Of a stretch of 64,000 nt of DNA, positions 25,471-34,339 are shown in pieces. Both the position numbers and the translations under genes were made by a program. This stretch comes from Sorangium cellulosum (GTDB lineage Bacteria; Myxococcota_A; Polyangia; Polyangiales; Polyangiaceae), in NCBI RefSeq assembly GCF_004135735.1, contig NZ_CP012670.1, positions 9,309,501 through 9,373,500 on the forward strand, in the 5' to 3' direction. Numbering within the stretch: the first letter of the stretch is position 1; each line of letters begins with the position of its first letter. The notes under the pieces were generated by a model. It ran no database searches. It was not told the DNA's origin and was given only the letters and a program-made list of their open reading frames with translations.

Positions 25471-25890
25471 CGCCGGGGCGCGGCGAGCCGCTGCGCGCGT
25501 GGAGGGGGCGATCGCGGGCGTGCGGCGCGTCGCGCCGTGCGACCCGGGAGCCGCTGCGCGCCGCGCCGGGGGCCCGGGTCGCGGGGATCCCGCGGCCGGC
25601 GTCGCCCGCGCGCTGAGGCCGCCTGGCGTGGCCCCCCGGCCGTGCCCGGCCAGCAGCCGGGATCGCTCGTCAGGCGGGTCGCTCGCCCCCGCGGCCGGCG
25701 ATGAGGGCGCGCCGGATCGGTGTGCTGGGCCGCCGGCCGCATGCACAGGAGCGTTGGGCGCGCGGCGATAGCCACGTATTTCTGGAACTTTTCCGCCCGG
25801 AACCTAGCCCTGCCGCCGCTCGCCGTCCGCAGTGCGGAGGTCCGGCCCGCTCCGATGCAGCCGGACACTCTGGGCCAGGGTGGGACCTAG
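25471..25890. other. Intergenic gap without a recognised gene
   Basis: 420 bp, extremely GC-rich, with open frames on both strands but no domain, ribosome-binding site or hairpin with a T tract that I can support. Confidence 0.4.
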
Positions 25891-26205
25891 TTGCGAGAGG
25901 CGCTGCTTGTGCAGCTTGTGCTCGGCCGAGTTCTGCGTGCTAGCATCTCGGCTGTGCAGGTTGTGCTCCGCAAGCTCGGCCGGGGATCGCGCGCAGTCGT
26001 TGGCCGGCTCGTCCGTGCACCACGGAAAGGCTCGGTCATCGTCATCGAGTTTTCCGACGGAATGCATGAATACGTCACGACGCCGGTCAAGCGCGTGTTG
26101 CGTCTCGCCGGGCGCGAGGTCTTCTACATCGAGACCGTCAACTCGAGGTACCGCCTCGAGGTCCGCGGCCGTGAGGTCGCGCTGGACGGCGCCGTCGGCG
26201 GCTGA
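25891..26205 (+). CDS. Small conserved-looking protein, unknown function
   Basis: Up to 104 residues. The C-terminal 60 residues look like a real small beta domain: KGSVIVIEFSDGMHEYV, then VFYIETVNSRYRLEVRGRE. The start is uncertain; a GTG at 25954 would give 84 residues and leave out a repeat-containing leader. Base composition by codon position is consistent with coding in the second half. Function unknown. Confidence 0.5.
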   Translation: MREALLVQLVLGRVLRASISAVQVVLRKLGRGSRAVVGRLVRAPRKGSVIVIEFSDGMHEYVTTPVKRVLRLAGREVFYIETVNSRYRLEVRGREVALDGAVGG

Positions 26206-26439
26206 GCGAAGACCCGGCGGCACTGAACACGACGGAGCGCAGCGAAACGCGACGGAGCGCGACAGACCGCAGCGAGACGCGGCTGTCAGCGCGATCCAGC
26301 GCCGGCCAGGCGCGCGGGCTCGACAAGGAACTGCACACACGTCCAGCGCAAGAACCGCGCTCGCGAGCGCATTGACCCTTGCGCTTCCCCTCGCTCTTGG
26401 GCACATTGCGCGCCCCCGACCGCGAGGAGATTGAAGCAG

Positions 26440-26619
26440 ATGGGCAAGCGCGATCGTCGCCAGTCGATGAAGATGAGGCGCCGCAAGGCGCAGGCCGCCA
26501 AGAAGGAGCGCTTGAAGCGCAGCAAGGCGGCGAAGGCCACGCCGGAGGCTGCGGGCAAGGCGAAGAAGCCTCGAGCCCCCAAGAACACCGCGCCTGCGGC
26601 CCCTTCACCGGCTGCCTGA
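26440..26619 (+). CDS. Small highly basic protein
   Basis: 59 residues starting MGKRDRRQSMKMRRRKAQAA, with GAGGAG about 10 bases before the ATG at 26440. It is almost entirely Lys/Arg/Ala and then Pro/Ala, so it probably binds nucleic acid. Similar short basic proteins are common in delta-proteobacterial genomes but have no assigned role. Confidence 0.5.
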   Translation: MGKRDRRQSMKMRRRKAQAAKKERLKRSKAAKATPEAAGKAKKPRAPKNTAPAAPSPAA

Positions 26620-26726
26620 CGGCCCCGTGACCGGCCACGCAGGACCGCACGTGGGTCCGCCTCGATGCGCGGTCCCGCGTGCGGGGCGGCATCGTCGCGC
26701 GGCGCCCCGTCGCCACACCGCTGCCG

Positions 26727-27251
26727 TCATTCCTCACGGATGACGCGCGTGTGGAGGCTCATGCCGGGCCGCCGCCCGCCGCTGGTTGCGCCCGCTCCCG
26801 AGGCCGCGCCCGCGGCCTCTCCCGGCGCGCTCTCCGCGGGCCGAGGCTCACCGAGGAGCCCGACCTCGCCGTCTTTCCGCGCCTCGCTGACCAGCTCCCA
26901 GTGACCACGTTCGTCGCGCCATCGCTGGGTGATCCTGGTGGTGCGCACCGTGGTCTCGTCGTTCCGCAGCCAGAGGACGTCGAGGAGGACGTCGGCCTCG
27001 TCGCGCTTCACCATCTCGAAGCCGCCGAACTCCACGTCGACGACCCGGAGGCGGGTGCCCCAGTCGGCGTGGCCGCGCAGGAAGTCCTCGCGCGCCTTCG
27101 ATCCCACGCGCTCGAGCGCGACGTCCATGCGGCCGAACCGGGTCGCCGTGTTCATCTCGAGCGCCGCCTCGGTGAGGCGCTGGGAGCTGGTCGGCGGCAT
27201 GGGACAGCCGGCGAGGGAGAGGAGGCCAAGGGCGAGCACGACGCGGCGCAT
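26727..27251 (-). CDS. Predicted lipoprotein downstream of the protease-propeller-barrel gene
   Basis: 174 residues from the ATG at 27251; the signal MRRVVLALGLLSLAGC ends in a perfect lipobox. A folded domain of about 120 residues (TRFGRMDVALERVGSKAREDF, RVVDVEFGGFEMVKRDEADV, TRITQRWRDERGHWELV) resembles the NTF2-like/SnoaL-type fold in spacing, but I cannot confirm this. The tail is Gly/Ala/Pro-rich. It starts 59 bp after the end of the large gene at 27311-30358 and is likely co-transcribed. Confidence 0.7.
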   Translation of the reverse strand: MRRVVLALGLLSLAGCPMPPTSSQRLTEAALEMNTATRFGRMDVALERVGSKAREDFLRGHADWGTRLRVVDVEFGGFEMVKRDEADVLLDVLWLRNDETTVRTTRITQRWRDERGHWELVSEARKDGEVGLLGEPRPAESAPGEAAGAASGAGATSGGRRPGMSLHTRVIREE

Positions 27252-27310
27252 GGCCGAGCACCCTGGGCGAAGCGACGGGCGCGGGCAAAATTTCCGGCGA
27301 GCGCGCGCGA

Positions 27311-30300
27311 TCAGAACGAGCTCGTCGCGACGAAGTAGAGCTGACCGCCCGGGATCGCGAGCGGGCTGAGGCCGTAGGCATAGCCGAGGCGCAGCTGCGA
27401 TGTGAGGACGTACCCGAGGTTCATTTCGAGCCACAGCTCACCGCCGATCGACGTGTGCAGCTGGGGCGAGAGCAGGCCCTGCCGCGTGAACAGCGCGAGC
27501 TCGTCCACCTCGAAGTGGTTGAACGCGCCGCCGAGATCCAGGAAGAGGCTCGCGTCGACGCGGCGCAGGTAGACCGGCAGCGTCGAGAGGCCGCGATCGG
27601 GCTGCGCGATGGGCGCGCGGTACTCGAGCGTCTGCGAGAAGTAGGAGCGGCCGGCGACGGCGCCCGGCGCGTAGCCGCGGAGGGTGAACGAGCTGTTCGT
27701 GACCCCCGTGAGCAGCGTGTCGACGAGCGAGAGGCGCTCGAGATCGTACCCGCCCACCGAGTACGTGGCGCCACGCGGATAGCCGCCGCCCGAGACCGCC
27801 CCGGCGACGCGGAACGCGAGGGTGTGGTCGCCCGACCAGGGCATCGCCGCGTAGGCGTTGAGGGACGTCGAGAACGCGTAGGTCGTGTGGCTGCTGCCCG
27901 TCTCCTGGCCGGCGTAATCGAGGCCCGCGTTGAGCGAGACGCCGCGCGCCGCGCCGGCGGCGTCGAGCGAGCCCTCGGCGTTCGAGAACCCGTAGCCGAG
28001 GTGCGCGATGTTCAGCGCGCCCTGCGGCGGGAGGAGGGTCCGGGGCGCGTACGGATCGAGATCGCTGCCGACGGGGAGCTTCCCCTTGAACGCGACGGCG
28101 CTGAACGAGGCGCTCAGGGTATGCCGCGAGAACTCGCCGCGGATGGGGTAGCTGACGCCCGAGACGATCCCGATCGATCGCTCGTCGTAGGGGGCATTGC
28201 GGCCGCCGATGCGGTAGCCCCAGCGCGGCAAGAACGTGTGGTACGCGCGGACGCCGAGATCGATGGGCAGCCGCCCGTACGTGTACGAGAGCAGGACGTC
28301 CGGCGCCGGCGCGTCCGGCTGCACGGTGATCTGCCCGTAGATCGCGTGGCGGCCGACGATGTCGGTGCCCGTCACGCTCACCGTCAGCGCGTTCGAGCCG
28401 TACGCCCCGGGCGCGTAGTCGAGCGTGATCGCGCGCGGCGCGAGCGTCGGCAGCGGGTTGTAGGGGTACCGCACGAGCCGCACCCCCGCGGGCTCGGTCG
28501 GGGGATCGGGGCGATCGGTCGGCGGGGGCGGCGCCGGCAGGAACCGCTCCCGATCGAGCGGCATGACGAAGAGGTCGTGGCCGCGCGAGGTGTAGCCGAC
28601 ATAGACGAGCGTCTTGCCGTCGGGGCTGATCGCCGGATGGAACGCCCCGAGCTTCACGTTCGTGACCTGCCGCAGCGTGCCGGCCGCGAGATCGTGGGCG
28701 TAGACGTTGGAGATGCCGGTGCGATCGGAGCAGAAGTAGAGCGTCCGCCCGTCGGGCGACCAGACCGGGTTGGTGTCGGCCGCGCGATCGCGGGTGATCT
28801 GACGGAAACGGCCCGTGGCGACGTCGACCACGCGGATGTCGCGGTAGCCGCCGGCGGTCCAGACGCTGTAGGCGAGGAGCTTGCCGTCGGGGGAGAACGA
28901 CGGCGAGTAGGCCTGCTCGAAGCGCGCGCTCGGCACGAGGTCGCGCCGCTCCGAGATGGAGCCGTCCGCGGAGAGCCGCGCGATCTCGAGGTAACGGGTC
29001 CCCTTGCTGTTGAGGGAGAAGGCGATGTGGCCGCCGTCCGGGCTCACGTCCGGCGCCGAGGACCGGAGGCCGTGCGTCAGCCGGCGCCGCGCGGGCTCGT
29101 CGCCGTCGGGCGCCGCCTCGCCGCGCGGGAGGAAGACCAGGTCGTGCCGGTAGTAGTGATTGCGCCACGGCATGAGCGCCGTGAACACCAGATCGCCGTC
29201 CGGCGTGAACGCCGGCCGCGAGGCCGCGTGGGTCCGCGCGACCAGCTCCTCCGGGCGCCCGCGCCCGGGCGCGGGCGCGGCGAGGGAGAGGCGGTAGATG
29301 CCCCGACGAGCGCTGCCGTCGTCGCGGTAGTAGACGATCTCGTCCGCGGTGGACCGGCGCGCGACGGGCGGGACGAACCGCGGGTAGTACACGGTGCGCC
29401 CGTGGTGGGTGAGCCGCGTGCCCTCGCGGAGCCCGCGCGCCTCGACGGCCGCGATCTGCTCGCTGTAGAGCCGGTGGAGGTGCTCCTTCCAGCTCTCGTA
29501 CAGCGCGACGTAGGTCTTGCCGGTCACGCGGCGGATGGCGCGGTTGATCCCCCAGGGGACGAGCGACGCGCCGTAGTCGGCGGAGACCGCGCGCATGGTG
29601 CTCGGGCCGTAGACGTCGAGGATCCAGCCGAGGAACCTCGATCCGTAAAGGTACCAGAGGTTGCCCTGCGGCCAGCGGAAGGGGACGCTGGAGATCTGAT
29701 CCAGCCCGGCGAGGTTGTCCTCGAGCGCGTCCGCGCGCAGGTACATGTCGAAGAGGGTCGAGCGCATCCGGCCGCCGCTCGTGTGACGACTCTCGCTCAC
29801 GACGGCGAGCCCCTCGATGATCCACCGCGGCTGCACCTGGTTCGGCGAGAACGACTTGCCCAGGATCGCGTTCAGGATCGCCGGGATGCCCGAGGTGTTG
29901 TCGATGTGCGCGATGTGCGTGAACTCGTGCGTGACGAGGTCGAGGTACCAGTCGTCGTAATCGCCGAGCACCGACATGTCCTCGGGCGCGGTCACGTAGA
30001 GGCGGATCGCGTTGTAGGGGAGCGTGCCGGCCGACCCGTTCGCGATCTCGGAGTCGTCGGTGATCACGATCTCCGTGCGGCTCGACGGGGCGTAGCCGAG
30101 CGCGTCCTCGACGCGCCCATAGATCGTCTCCGCGAGCGAGGCGACGCGCGCGGCGACGGGCGCGAGGCCCTGCGGGTGGTGCACGCGGAAGTGCTCGGTC
30201 TCGAAGGTCCAGAACTCGAGATCGGGGTCGCCGGTCGCCCGGGCGGAGCGCGGCGCGAGCAGCAGCAGGACCGCCAGGGCGACGGCGGACAGGGCGGTGG

Positions 30301-30358
30301 CTACGCGGTGGAGCGGCCGGCTCGCTCGTGAGCCGGGGCTCGCGGGGGGAGGATTCAC
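27311..30358 (-). CDS. Secreted protease-like / beta-propeller / outer-membrane barrel fusion
   Basis: 1015 residues. A signal peptide (cleavage near ARATGDP) is followed by a gluzincin-type metalloprotease domain with VTHEFTHIAHIDN at about residues 140-152 and the downstream Glu in WIIEGLAVVSE (peptidase MA-like arrangement). Residues about 310-630 carry TolB/WD40-like repeats with the signatures FTPDGDLVFTA, FSPDGKLLAYSVW, WSPDGRTLYFCSDR and ISPDGKTLVYVG. The last 350 residues resemble a BamA-type surface-antigen barrel, ending LYFVATSSF with a C-terminal Phe. All catalytic residues of the HExxH-E type are present. An outer-membrane-anchored periplasmic protease or assembly factor is likely; the substrate is unknown. 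Confidence 0.8.
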   Translation of the reverse strand: MNPPPASPGSRASRPLHRVATALSAVALAVLLLLAPRSARATGDPDLEFWTFETEHFRVHHPQGLAPVAARVASLAETIYGRVEDALGYAPSSRTEIVITDDSEIANGSAGTLPYNAIRLYVTAPEDMSVLGDYDDWYLDLVTHEFTHIAHIDNTSGIPAILNAILGKSFSPNQVQPRWIIEGLAVVSESRHTSGGRMRSTLFDMYLRADALEDNLAGLDQISSVPFRWPQGNLWYLYGSRFLGWILDVYGPSTMRAVSADYGASLVPWGINRAIRRVTGKTYVALYESWKEHLHRLYSEQIAAVEARGLREGTRLTHHGRTVYYPRFVPPVARRSTADEIVYYRDDGSARRGIYRLSLAAPAPGRGRPEELVARTHAASRPAFTPDGDLVFTALMPWRNHYYRHDLVFLPRGEAAPDGDEPARRRLTHGLRSSAPDVSPDGGHIAFSLNSKGTRYLEIARLSADGSISERRDLVPSARFEQAYSPSFSPDGKLLAYSVWTAGGYRDIRVVDVATGRFRQITRDRAADTNPVWSPDGRTLYFCSDRTGISNVYAHDLAAGTLRQVTNVKLGAFHPAISPDGKTLVYVGYTSRGHDLFVMPLDRERFLPAPPPPTDRPDPPTEPAGVRLVRYPYNPLPTLAPRAITLDYAPGAYGSNALTVSVTGTDIVGRHAIYGQITVQPDAPAPDVLLSYTYGRLPIDLGVRAYHTFLPRWGYRIGGRNAPYDERSIGIVSGVSYPIRGEFSRHTLSASFSAVAFKGKLPVGSDLDPYAPRTLLPPQGALNIAHLGYGFSNAEGSLDAAGAARGVSLNAGLDYAGQETGSSHTTYAFSTSLNAYAAMPWSGDHTLAFRVAGAVSGGGYPRGATYSVGGYDLERLSLVDTLLTGVTNSSFTLRGYAPGAVAGRSYFSQTLEYRAPIAQPDRGLSTLPVYLRRVDASLFLDLGGAFNHFEVDELALFTRQGLLSPQLHTSIGGELWLEMNLGYVLTSQLRLGYAYGLSPLAIPGGQLYFVATSSF

Positions 30359-30382
30359 CAGGCTCGATGCGACGTAGGGGCG

Positions 30383-31498
30383 TCAGAGGTCGTCGTAAAA
30401 CAGCGGCTCCCGGTTGCGCGTGAACCGGGAGACGAGCTGGCGGCCCTCCGCCGAGATCTGCGTGATCCGGGCGCCGAAGCCGGGCTCCACCGAGTCCCTC
30501 GAGCCGCCGGCCTCGCGCGTCCATCGGACCGTCGCCGACGCGGTGAACTCGTAGTCGCCCGGCAGGCGGACCCGCAGGCTCACGATGGAGCCGATCGGCG
30601 GGATCTTGTAGGTCGCGACGAAGATGCCCCCGTGCTCGATGACGTCGTTGCCAGCGAGCCCTTTGTAGAAATTCGACGGGGTGAGGGCGCCGAGCTCGAC
30701 GTCGACGACGGAGGCAGGGGTGCGGTTCTCGACGGGCTGCTGCGTCGCCGGATAGGGCGGCGGCGCGGGCGCGGGCGCCGCCGGGTGACGCGCGGCAGGA
30801 TACGCAAGCGGGGCGGCCGCAGGCGCGGGCCGCGGCTGGTGCTGCGGCGGGGAGGCGGGCGCCTGCTGGTGGTGCGGAGGCGCGACCACCGGCGCGGGCG
30901 CGGGCGCTGCCACCGGCACGGGCGCAGCCATCGGCGCGGGCGCGGGTGCAGCCACCGGCGCGGGCGCGGGTGCAGCCACCGGCGCGGGCGCGGGCGCTGC
31001 CACCGGCGCGGGCGCGGGCGCTGCCACCGGCACGGGCGCAGCCACCGGCGCGGGCGCGGGCGCTGCCACCGGCACGGGCGCAGCCACCGGCGCGGGCGCG
31101 GGCGCGGCCACCGGCGCGGGCGCGGGCGCTGCCACCGGCGCGGGCACGGCGACCGGCGCGGGCGCGGCCGTGGCGGCAGCAGCATGCGCCCTGCTCAGCG
31201 CGTGCACCTTGCTCAGCGACGCGGCGACGTGCTCCATCAGCACATCGATCACCGGATCGGCCACGGTGATCCTCTGCAACCGGTTCAGGACGTCGCGCAC
31301 GTGTCCGAGCGCTATCTCGCTGCCGTCCAGGGCCTGCCCCCCGGAGCGCTCGATGCGATGCATGATGCTCATCGCCTGCGCGATCGGCTCGGCGAGCGCC
31401 TCGATCTCGGGCGACACTCCGCCGTTCGACTGGAGTGCGTTGAGCGCCGCTGCAAGCTTTTCGCGGGCGCTTTTCGCAAGCTGCGCGGGTTCCGACAT
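30383..31498 (-). CDS. PilZ-like domain protein with long Pro/Ala linker
   Basis: 371 residues. An N-terminal helical domain of about 105 residues (SAREKLAAALNALQSNGG, GHVRDVLNRLQRITVADPVIDVLMEHV) is joined by a roughly 130-residue PAPAPVAAP linker to a C-terminal domain of about 110 residues resembling the PilZ-related domain family of myxobacteria (FYKGLAGNDVIEHGGIFVAT, IGSIVSLRVRLPGDYEF, SATVRWTRE). The RxxxR and D/NxSxxG motifs needed for cyclic di-GMP binding are not intact (DVIEHGG), so nucleotide binding is doubtful. Cytoplasmic, no signal peptide. It is directly upstream of the protease-barrel gene (25 bp). Confidence 0.75.
   Translation of the reverse strand: MSEPAQLAKSAREKLAAALNALQSNGGVSPEIEALAEPIAQAMSIMHRIERSGGQALDGSEIALGHVRDVLNRLQRITVADPVIDVLMEHVAASLSKVHALSRAHAAAATAAPAPVAVPAPVAAPAPAPVAAPAPAPVAAPVPVAAPAPAPVAAPVPVAAPAPAPVAAPAPAPVAAPAPAPVAAPAPAPMAAPVPVAAPAPAPVVAPPHHQQAPASPPQHQPRPAPAAAPLAYPAARHPAAPAPAPPPYPATQQPVENRTPASVVDVELGALTPSNFYKGLAGNDVIEHGGIFVATYKIPPIGSIVSLRVRLPGDYEFTASATVRWTREAGGSRDSVEPGFGARITQISAEGRQLVSRFTRNREPLFYDDL
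30880..31180 (-). repeat. In-frame Pro/Ala-rich tandem repeats
   Basis: Degenerate repeats of about 12-24 bp units encoding PAPAPVAAP and PVPVAAP make up the linker of the PilZ-like protein. They are nearly identical between neighbouring units at DNA level. Confidence 0.75.
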
Positions 31499-31629
31499 GA
31501 ATCCTCCGAAGGGCGCATCCTACGCGGTCGCGCGCGCGCAGGCTCAGGATTCGATGGTCAGCGCGCCGGCCAGCCGAGCCCGCCGCCCACCGCCCGGTCG
31601 CCGAACGCGCCGGGTCGCGGAGGTGGCGA

Positions 31630-32610
31630 CTATCCGATCGGCGCGCCCGGTGAAAGGAGCGCCGCGAGCTCGCCGGCCGACGCCGGCTCCCCCTCGATCT
31701 CGCCCTCCAGCAACGCGACGGCCGTGTCGCCGGTCCGCACCACCACCACCCCGCCCTGGGCGACCGCCTCGCCCGGCTCGAGCGCGGCCGGGAAGCTCGG
31801 CGCCGGCGCGGCCCGCAGGACGATGACGCACACGCCCTCGATCTCGGTCCACGCCCCCGGCGCCGGCGCGAGGGCGCGGATGTGCCGGAGGACGCGCTCG
31901 GTGGGCCACGACCAGCGGATGGCGCACGCCTCGTCGTCCAGCGCGGGCGCGTGCGTGGCGAGCGCCGGATCCTGCGCGACCCCCGCCACCTCCTCGCCGC
32001 GCGCGAAGCGGGCGACCATGCGCCGCAAGACGCGCAGGCTCGGGCGATCCAGGGCGCGGGCGAGCTGCCACCCGGTCCACGCCGGATCGATGGGGAGCCG
32101 CTCCTGGTCCAGGATGTCGCCGGTGTCGTAGTCCTCCTCGATACGGTGCGCCGTGACCCCGCTCTCGGCGTCGCCCGAGGCGATCGCCCAGGTGGTCGGG
32201 TCCGGCCCGCGGTGGCGCGGGAGCAGCGAGGGGTGCACGCCGATCCCCCCGAGCCGCGCCGCCCTCACGAGCGACATCGGCAGGCGCGTGGTCCAGAACC
32301 AGCTCACCAGGAGATCGGGCGCGAGCGCCTCGACACGCGACCCGAGCGCCGGGCTCCCCGCGTCGGGCCGTACCAGGAGGCGCGCCCCGAAGACGCGTCG
32401 GGCGCGGCGGAGCCCCACCGCGTCGGTGCGGCTGATCGCCGCGAGGGCGATCTCGTGGCCGTCGCGGTCGAGCAGCAGCGCCGCGAGCGGGAGCCCGAAA
32501 AAGGCGATCCGCAGGGGTCGCTCGCCCGGCGATCGGTCGAAAAGTTTTCCGTGTCCGAGCAGGCTGATAGGTGAAGGGTCCGATGGCGGCGCCCCCTCCG
32601 CAAGGCTCAT
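31630..32610 (-). CDS. Formyltransferase-family protein (Fmt/ArnA-like fold)
   Basis: 326 residues. The family signature VHPSLLPRHRGPDP with ASGDAESGVTAHRIEEDYDTGDIL is clear, matching the folate-dependent formyltransferase fold with its His and Asp catalytic positions. A C-terminal region of about 100 residues resembles the Fmt C-terminal domain. def is not adjacent and the N terminus (before RPLRIAFFGLPLA) is unusual, so this may be a paralogue that formylates another amine rather than Met-tRNA. Its start region overlaps the divergent ftsE start by 28 bp. Confidence 0.75.
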   Translation of the reverse strand: MSLAEGAPPSDPSPISLLGHGKLFDRSPGERPLRIAFFGLPLAALLLDRDGHEIALAAISRTDAVGLRRARRVFGARLLVRPDAGSPALGSRVEALAPDLLVSWFWTTRLPMSLVRAARLGGIGVHPSLLPRHRGPDPTTWAIASGDAESGVTAHRIEEDYDTGDILDQERLPIDPAWTGWQLARALDRPSLRVLRRMVARFARGEEVAGVAQDPALATHAPALDDEACAIRWSWPTERVLRHIRALAPAPGAWTEIEGVCVIVLRAAPAPSFPAALEPGEAVAQGGVVVVRTGDTAVALLEGEIEGEPASAGELAALLSPGAPIG

Positions 32611-33404
32611 TTCGTCCGGCGCTCCGGCCCGGCCACCGCTACGACGCGTCCGCCGCGCGCCGGCCGATCCTCGTCTTCGAGGACGTATATAAATCGTACC
32701 GCGCGGATCAGCCGGTGCTCCGCGGGATGTCGCTCTCGATCGAGCGGGGCGAGTTCGTGTTCATCACCGGCCCGAGCGGCTCCGGCAAGAGCACGCTCCT
32801 CCGGCTCGTGCACCGCACCGAGCGCGTCGACGACGGGCGGATCCTGTTCCTCGGCCGGGACATCGCGCGCCTGACCGACGCGTCGATCCCCGCGCTCCGG
32901 CGCAACATCGGCTTCGTGTTCCAGGATTTCAAGCTGGTCCCGAGCTGGACGGTGTTCGACAACGTGGCGATCGCGCTGGAGGTGCTCGGCCTGCCGTCGC
33001 GCCTGCTCCGGACCCGGGTCGGCGAGGCGCTCGAGCGCGTCGGGCTCTCGGGGCGCGGCGGCGACCGGGCGCAGGTGCTGAGCGGCGGCGAGCAGCAGCG
33101 CGTCGCGATCGCGCGGGCGATCGTCGGCGAGCCGGCGCTGATCCTCGCCGACGAGCCCACGGGCAACCTCGACCCGCAGCTCGCCATCGACCTGCTCGGG
33201 CTGTTCGAGGACATCCACGAGACCGGCACGACCGTCCTGTTCGCGACGCACGACCGGACCCTGCTCGACGTGCGCCCGCGGCGCGTGGTGGTGCTCGACG
33301 ACGGCAAGGCGACCGACGTGCCGCACGGCCTCGGGTCCGACGGCGAGCTCGGCGACTTCGAGGGCGGGGATGAGCTGGACAGCGGCGTGCGCGGCGCGGC
33401 CTAG
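32583..33404 (+). CDS. ftsE: Cell-division ATP-binding protein FtsE
   Basis: 273 residues. ABC ATPase with Walker A GPSGSGKST, Q-loop VFQDFKLVPSWTV, signature LSGGEQQRVAIARAI, Walker B LILADEPTGNLD and H-loop FATHD. The N terminus has about 33 residues before the usual start (ILVFEDVYKSY). AAGGG lies about 6 bases before the ATG at 32583. It pairs with FtsX to drive septal peptidoglycan hydrolysis through an EnvC-type activator; all three are adjacent here. Confidence 0.93.
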   Translation: MAAPPPQGSFRPALRPGHRYDASAARRPILVFEDVYKSYRADQPVLRGMSLSIERGEFVFITGPSGSGKSTLLRLVHRTERVDDGRILFLGRDIARLTDASIPALRRNIGFVFQDFKLVPSWTVFDNVAIALEVLGLPSRLLRTRVGEALERVGLSGRGGDRAQVLSGGEQQRVAIARAIVGEPALILADEPTGNLDPQLAIDLLGLFEDIHETGTTVLFATHDRTLLDVRPRRVVVLDDGKATDVPHGLGSDGELGDFEGGDELDSGVRGAA

Positions 33405-33445
33405 CGCCCGAGGCGCCGCCCCGGGCGAGGGATAGAGGGAACCCG

Positions 33446-34339
33446 ATGCAGACGAGCGAGCGTGACGATCGGCGGAGATGGCTTCGCACCTGGCGGGCCG
33501 GGCGGAGCGACTGGCGCCTGCAGGCGCTGTCGATCTTCTCCCTCGCGGTCGCGTTCGTCTGCCTCGCGTCGGCCCTCCTCGTGGTCACGAACCTCGTGGC
33601 GGTGCGCGACCGCTGGTCGCGCGCCGGCCGCGCCACGATCTACCTGCGCGACAGCGCGACCGAGGCCGAGACCGCGGAGCTCACCCGCGCGCTCGAGGGC
33701 ACGTCGGGCGTCCAGAAGGTCCGGCTCGTGACGAGCGCCGAGGCGCGCCGCGAGGTGGTGCACGACGACAGCGACGGGGCCCTCGCCGCGCTCCCGCCGA
33801 GCGCGTTCCCCGCCTCCCTCGAGGTCGGCTTCACCGAGGAGATCACCGAGGACGCGCTCGCCTCGATGACCGTGAAGCTGCGCTCCCTGCCGGCCGTCGA
33901 CACGGTGGAGACCTACCAGCGCTGGACGGAGCGGCTCTCGTCGCTCCTCGGCGGCGGCGTCGCCGCGAGCGCCTGCCTCGCCGCGATCGTCCTCTGCGCG
34001 GTCGTGAGCGTCATCGGCTCGACGATGCGCCTGCTCTTGCACCGGCGGAAGATCGAGGTCGAGGTGCTGAAGCTGGTCGGCGCGACGGACGGCTTCGTGC
34101 GCCGGCCGTTCATCGTCGAGGGCGCCGCGCAGGGCGCGGCCGGCGCGGCCGGCGCGCTGCTCATGCTGGGCGCGCTCTTCATGATCGTTCGCGGCCGCTT
34201 CGATCACGAGCTCGCGAACCTGCTCGGGGTCTCGCCGTCGTTCCTGCCCTGGCCGGTCGCGCTGGGGATGGTGGCCCTCGGCGCCGCGCTCGGCGCCGCG
34301 ACCGCGATGCTCACGCTGCGCAAGATGGTGGCGGTGTGA
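33446..34339 (+). CDS. ftsX: Cell-division permease FtsX
   Basis: 297 residues with four transmembrane segments: one near the N terminus (LQALSIFSLAVAFVCLASAL), then a large extracytoplasmic loop (about 55-175) that contacts the hydrolase activator, then three C-terminal helices ending RKMVAV. The order and topology match FtsX. It follows ftsE by 41 bp, and its stop overlaps the next gene's GTG (GTGA). Confidence 0.93.
   Translation: MQTSERDDRRRWLRTWRAGRSDWRLQALSIFSLAVAFVCLASALLVVTNLVAVRDRWSRAGRATIYLRDSATEAETAELTRALEGTSGVQKVRLVTSAEARREVVHDDSDGALAALPPSAFPASLEVGFTEEITEDALASMTVKLRSLPAVDTVETYQRWTERLSSLLGGGVAASACLAAIVLCAVVSVIGSTMRLLLHRRKIEVEVLKLVGATDGFVRRPFIVEGAAQGAAGAAGALLMLGALFMIVRGRFDHELANLLGVSPSFLPWPVALGMVALGAALGAATAMLTLRKMVAV

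Noticed and set aside
27455..30331. Plus-strand frame of about 958 residues opposite the protease-barrel gene
   Set aside because: It is the antisense of a gene with intact catalytic motifs and barrel; the translated sequence is Arg/Ala/Glu noise typical of high-GC antisense frames.
33478..34335. Large frame overlapping ftsX continuing into the envC-like gene
   Set aside because: Only the part after 34336 shows domains; the earlier part is a shadow of ftsX.
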